A DNA stretch of 8,663 nt from DATKNA01 sp035541595 (GTDB taxonomy: Bacteria; Actinomycetota; Actinomycetes; Actinomycetales; Kineosporiaceae): NCBI GenBank assembly GCA_035541595.1, contig DATKNA010000051.1, forward strand, positions 1 to 8,663, written 5' to 3'. Made by a program: the position numbers and the translations under genes. The notes beneath the pieces were generated by a model. The model ran no database searches. It had not been told where the DNA came from and saw only the letters and a program-made list of their open reading frames with translations. Below, piece after piece: positions 6,657-8,663 of the stretch (position 1 is its first letter; the number at the start of each line of letters is the position of its first letter).

Positions 6657-8023
6657 GCGGCCACCACCTGCGCGACCTCCTCGGACGACAGGGTCACGCT
6701 CTCCGGCGGCCGGCGGGCGCTGTCCGAGATCCGCAGCAGCAGCGCCACGATGATCCAGTTGGACACCAGGGACGACCCGCCGTACGCGAGGAACGGTGCG
6801 GTCAAGCCGGTCAGCGGGATGAGCCGGGTGACGCCGCCGACGACGACGAACACCTGCAGGGCGATCGAGAAGGCCAGCCCGGCGGCGAGGAGCTTGCCGA
6901 AGCCGTCCCGGACGCCGACGGCCGTGCGCAGCCCGCGCTCCACGAGCATGCCGTAGAGGACGAGCACGGCGAACAGGCCGGCGAGGCCGAGCTCCTCACC
7001 GATGGCGGCGACGATGAAGTCGCTCTGCGCGAACGGCACCAGGTCCGGCCGCCCCTGGCCGAGCCCGGTGCCGAGCAGCCCGCCGCTGGCCAGGCCGTAC
7101 CAGCCCTGGATCGGCTGGTAGGCGGTCGCGACGTTCGCCGGGTCGAACGGGTGCAGCCAGATCGCCACCCGGACCTGGACGTGCGCGAACAGGGTCCAGG
7201 CCAGGAAGGCGCCGGCCGCGAAGAGCAGCAGGCCGATGACGATCCAGCTGATCCGTTCGGTCGCGACGTAGAGCATCGCCACGAACAGGCCGAAGAAGAG
7301 CAGCGACGTGCCGAGGTCGCTCTCGAAGACGAGGACGCCGAGGCTGGCCAGCCAGGCCACGAGGATCGGGCCGAGATCGCGGCCACGGGGCAGCTGCAGG
7401 CCGAGGACCTTGCGGCCCACCAGCGACAGCGAGTCGCGCGCCGTGACCAGGTACCCGGCGAAGAACAGGGCGAGCAGGATCTTGGCGAGCTCGCCCGGCT
7501 GGAAGGTCAACGGGCCGAGCCCGATCCAGATCCGTGCGCCGCGGACCTCGCGGCCGATGCCCGGCAGCAGCGGCAGCAGCAGCAGCGCGAAGCCGGCCAC
7601 CATCGCCGTGTAGGTGTATCGGGCCAGCGCCCGGTGGTCCCGCACGAACACGAGCACGGCGATCGCGCAGGCGATCCCGATGGCGCTCCAGACGAGCTGC
7701 CGGGTGGCCAGGGAGGTGGAGTTGTTGAAGTGGTGTGCGAGGTCGAGGCGGTGGATCATGACCAGCCCGAGCCCGTTGAGCACCGTGGCGATCGGCAGCA
7801 TCACCGGGTCGGCGTAGCGCGCGCGCCAGCGCAGCACCACGTGGACGGCCAGCACGAGCAACGCCAGGCCGCCGCCCACCAGCCACCAGTCCTGGGGGAC
7901 CGCTCCCTGGACCGCCAGCCCCACGATCGCGTACGCCGAGGCGGCGACGACGATCGCGAAGAGCAGCAGCGCCAACTCCACGTTGCGTCGCGTCGGCGGG
8001 ACGACCGCCGTCACGAGGGCCAC
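6653..8023 (-). CDS. rodA: SEDS family peptidoglycan glycosyltransferase RodA/FtsW
   Basis: Polytopic membrane enzyme of the SEDS family that polymerises lipid II into glycan strands, 456 residues from the GTG at 8023. About ten to twelve hydrophobic helices span residues 15-432. Conserved signatures: GARIWIGLGPLTFQPGELAK (162-181), ESDLGTSLLF (234-243), the large extracellular loop ending in QSDFIVAAIGEELG (333-346), and PLTGLTAPFLAYGGSSLVSN (403-422). Asp335 in QSDF aligns with the Asp essential for RodA polymerase activity in E. coli. The start is set by AAGGAGGT ending four bases before GTG; longer in-frame extension upstream overlaps the pstP tail in another frame and encodes Arg/Pro-rich shadow sequence. 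FtsW and RodA are hard to separate by motif, but the pairing with pbpA in the pstP-pknB cluster indicates the RodA type. The cytoplasmic C-tail (about 433-456) has several Ser/Thr residues next to the kinase genes, so it is a possible phosphorylation target. Confidence 0.95.
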   Translation of the reverse strand: MALVTAVVPPTRRNVELALLLFAIVVAASAYAIVGLAVQGAVPQDWWLVGGGLALLVLAVHVVLRWRARYADPVMLPIATVLNGLGLVMIHRLDLAHHFNNSTSLATRQLVWSAIGIACAIAVLVFVRDHRALARYTYTAMVAGFALLLLPLLPGIGREVRGARIWIGLGPLTFQPGELAKILLALFFAGYLVTARDSLSLVGRKVLGLQLPRGRDLGPILVAWLASLGVLVFESDLGTSLLFFGLFVAMLYVATERISWIVIGLLLFAAGAFLAWTLFAHVQVRVAIWLHPFDPANVATAYQPIQGWYGLASGGLLGTGLGQGRPDLVPFAQSDFIVAAIGEELGLAGLFAVLVLYGMLVERGLRTAVGVRDGFGKLLAAGLAFSIALQVFVVVGGVTRLIPLTGLTAPFLAYGGSSLVSNWIIVALLLRISDSARRPPESVTLSSEEVAQVVAA

Positions 8024-8027
8024 GGCC

Positions 8028-8035
8028 ACCTCCTT
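8028..8035 (-). promoter_or_regulatory. Ribosome binding site of rodA
   Basis: Reads AAGGAGGT on the minus strand, near-perfect complement to the 16S tail. The AGGAGG core is five bases from the GTG at 8023. It decides the start against the much longer open frame and against the GTG nine bases downstream. It is the strongest ribosome binding site seen in the operon. Confidence 0.85.
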
Positions 8036-8069
8036 CGCATCGCTCCGCGGCTCGCCGCCGCGCTGCCGG

Positions 8070-8663
8070 TCACGATCCTCCGCACCCGCTCGCACCCGCC
8101 GACCCGGGCGCCGCGACGGTGGTCGGGGTCCCGGAGGGTGCGGCGGAGACCAGGGCGGGCGGCGTGCGCGCCGCCGGGGACGCCGAGAGCCCGCTGCCCG
8201 GCGTACCCAGGGGGCGTGCCGTGCCCACGGGAGGCGACGGTGGCGCCGACCCGGGGACGGCCGATCGGGGGACGGCCGATCCCGAGGTCGCCGGCGCGGG
8301 GGTGGGCGGCGGCGACGCCTCGCACGCCGCCTGACGCAACGCCGCCACCTTCTGCGCCGCCTGGCTGCTGCCGTCGACGACGAAGCCGGCCTTGACGGAG
8401 TCCCGATCGGCCGGCGGCAGGGTGTCGACGAGAACCCCGGTGGTGTGGTCGAGCGTGGCCAGGTTGATCGGGCCGAGGTCCTGTGGCAGACCGCGGAAGA
8501 CGGCCACCTGACCGGCCCAGACACCGACGAAGTACTGCCGCTCGACCCAGCGCCAGGCCGCGAACGCGCCGCCGGCGAGGAGCAGGGCGACGATCGCGAC
8601 CCCGGCCAGACGTACGCTGCGGCGGCCGGGACGGTGGTGGTCCACCGCGTCGTGGTCGACGTC
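8070..8663 (-). CDS. pstP: Ser/Thr protein phosphatase PstP, C-terminal part (truncated by window edge)
   Basis: Only the last 197 residues are inside the window; the frame stays open to base 8663 and the PP2C catalytic domain lies beyond it. PstP is the PPM-family phosphatase that dephosphorylates PknA, PknB and their substrates. Visible here: a basic stretch (HHRPGRRSVR), one membrane helix at partial residues about 18-37, then an outside region beginning QYFVGVWAGQVAVFRGLPQ and continuing NLATLDHTTGVLVDTLPP, which is characteristic of the PstP extracellular segment. A long Ala/Pro/Ser/Thr/Gly tail follows (about 117-197), ending SGCGGS. Two cysteines, at partial residues 114 and 194, lie outside the membrane and might pair. 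The GTG at 8645 is not the real start, because the upstream codons remain open and the family has a large cytoplasmic domain. The gene is followed after 46 bases by rodA, as in other actinobacteria. Confidence 0.9.
   Translation of the reverse strand, partial: DVDHDAVDHHRPGRRSVRLAGVAIVALLLAGGAFAAWRWVERQYFVGVWAGQVAVFRGLPQDLGPINLATLDHTTGVLVDTLPPADRDSVKAGFVVDGSSQAAQKVAALRQAACEASPPPTPAPATSGSAVPRSAVPGSAPPSPPVGTARPLGTPGSGLSASPAARTPPALVSAAPSGTPTTVAAPGSAGASGCGGS
8253..8281 (-). repeat. 15-base tandem repeat in the PstP tail
   Basis: GGGGACGGCCGATC occurs at 8253-8266 and again at 8268-8281 on the plus strand, a period of 15 bases or five codons. On the coding strand it encodes two successive SAVP-x units in the low-complexity tail of PstP. 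Confidence 0.7.

Noticed and set aside
7151..8395. Plus-strand open frame of 414 codons, rich in Gln, Glu and Asp
   Set aside because: Mirror frame of the hydrophobic RodA sequence; antisense of Leu/Val/Ala codons gives such charged composition.
8024..8524. Upstream extension of the rodA frame, giving 623 codons
   Set aside because: It overlaps the pstP tail in another frame, is Arg/Pro low complexity, and the AAGGAGGT site points to the GTG at 8023.

Overview
The window is a chromosomal segment of a very GC-rich bacterium, almost certainly an actinomycete. The codon third positions are nearly all G or C, GTG starts are common, and long shadow frames run antisense to the real genes. The gene set and order (DUF881 protein, PabA/TrpG amidotransferase, then convergent pknB, pknA, pbpA, rodA, pstP) match the conserved actinobacterial growth-and-division locus, the Rv0012 to Rv0018c region in Mycobacterium tuberculosis. 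I cannot place the organism to genus from sequence alone.

Layout. Bases 1-63 are a short leader with at most the last codons of an upstream gene. Two plus-strand genes follow: a membrane-anchored DUF881 protein (64-870) and a para-aminobenzoate/anthranilate synthase glutamine amidotransferase (931-1557). A convergent 81-base gap follows. From there to the right edge everything is on the minus strand, read right to left: the C-terminal part of phosphatase PstP (cut by the window edge), the SEDS glycosyltransferase RodA/FtsW, class B penicillin-binding protein PbpA, Ser/Thr kinase PknA, and Ser/Thr kinase PknB with PASTA repeats.

How they work together. RodA and PbpA form a SEDS-bPBP pair that polymerises and crosslinks peptidoglycan. 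PknB and PknA are transmembrane kinases that sense cell-wall material or state and phosphorylate wall-synthesis and division proteins, and PstP reverses this. The operon is tightly packed: rodA/pbpA overlap by ATGA and pbpA/pknA by GTGA. Only pstP-rodA (46 bases) and pknA-pknB (about 70 bases) have gaps, and the second gap holds a possible 21-codon leader ORF whose stop overlaps a candidate pknB start.

I see no mobile elements, CRISPR arrays, tRNA or rRNA genes, or signs of recent transfer. This is a conserved housekeeping locus rather than an undescribed system. The points worth a second look are lineage-specific details: a PknB with three PASTA repeats, the last one degenerate; low-complexity extracellular tails on PknA, PknB and PstP; and the pknA-pknB junction.
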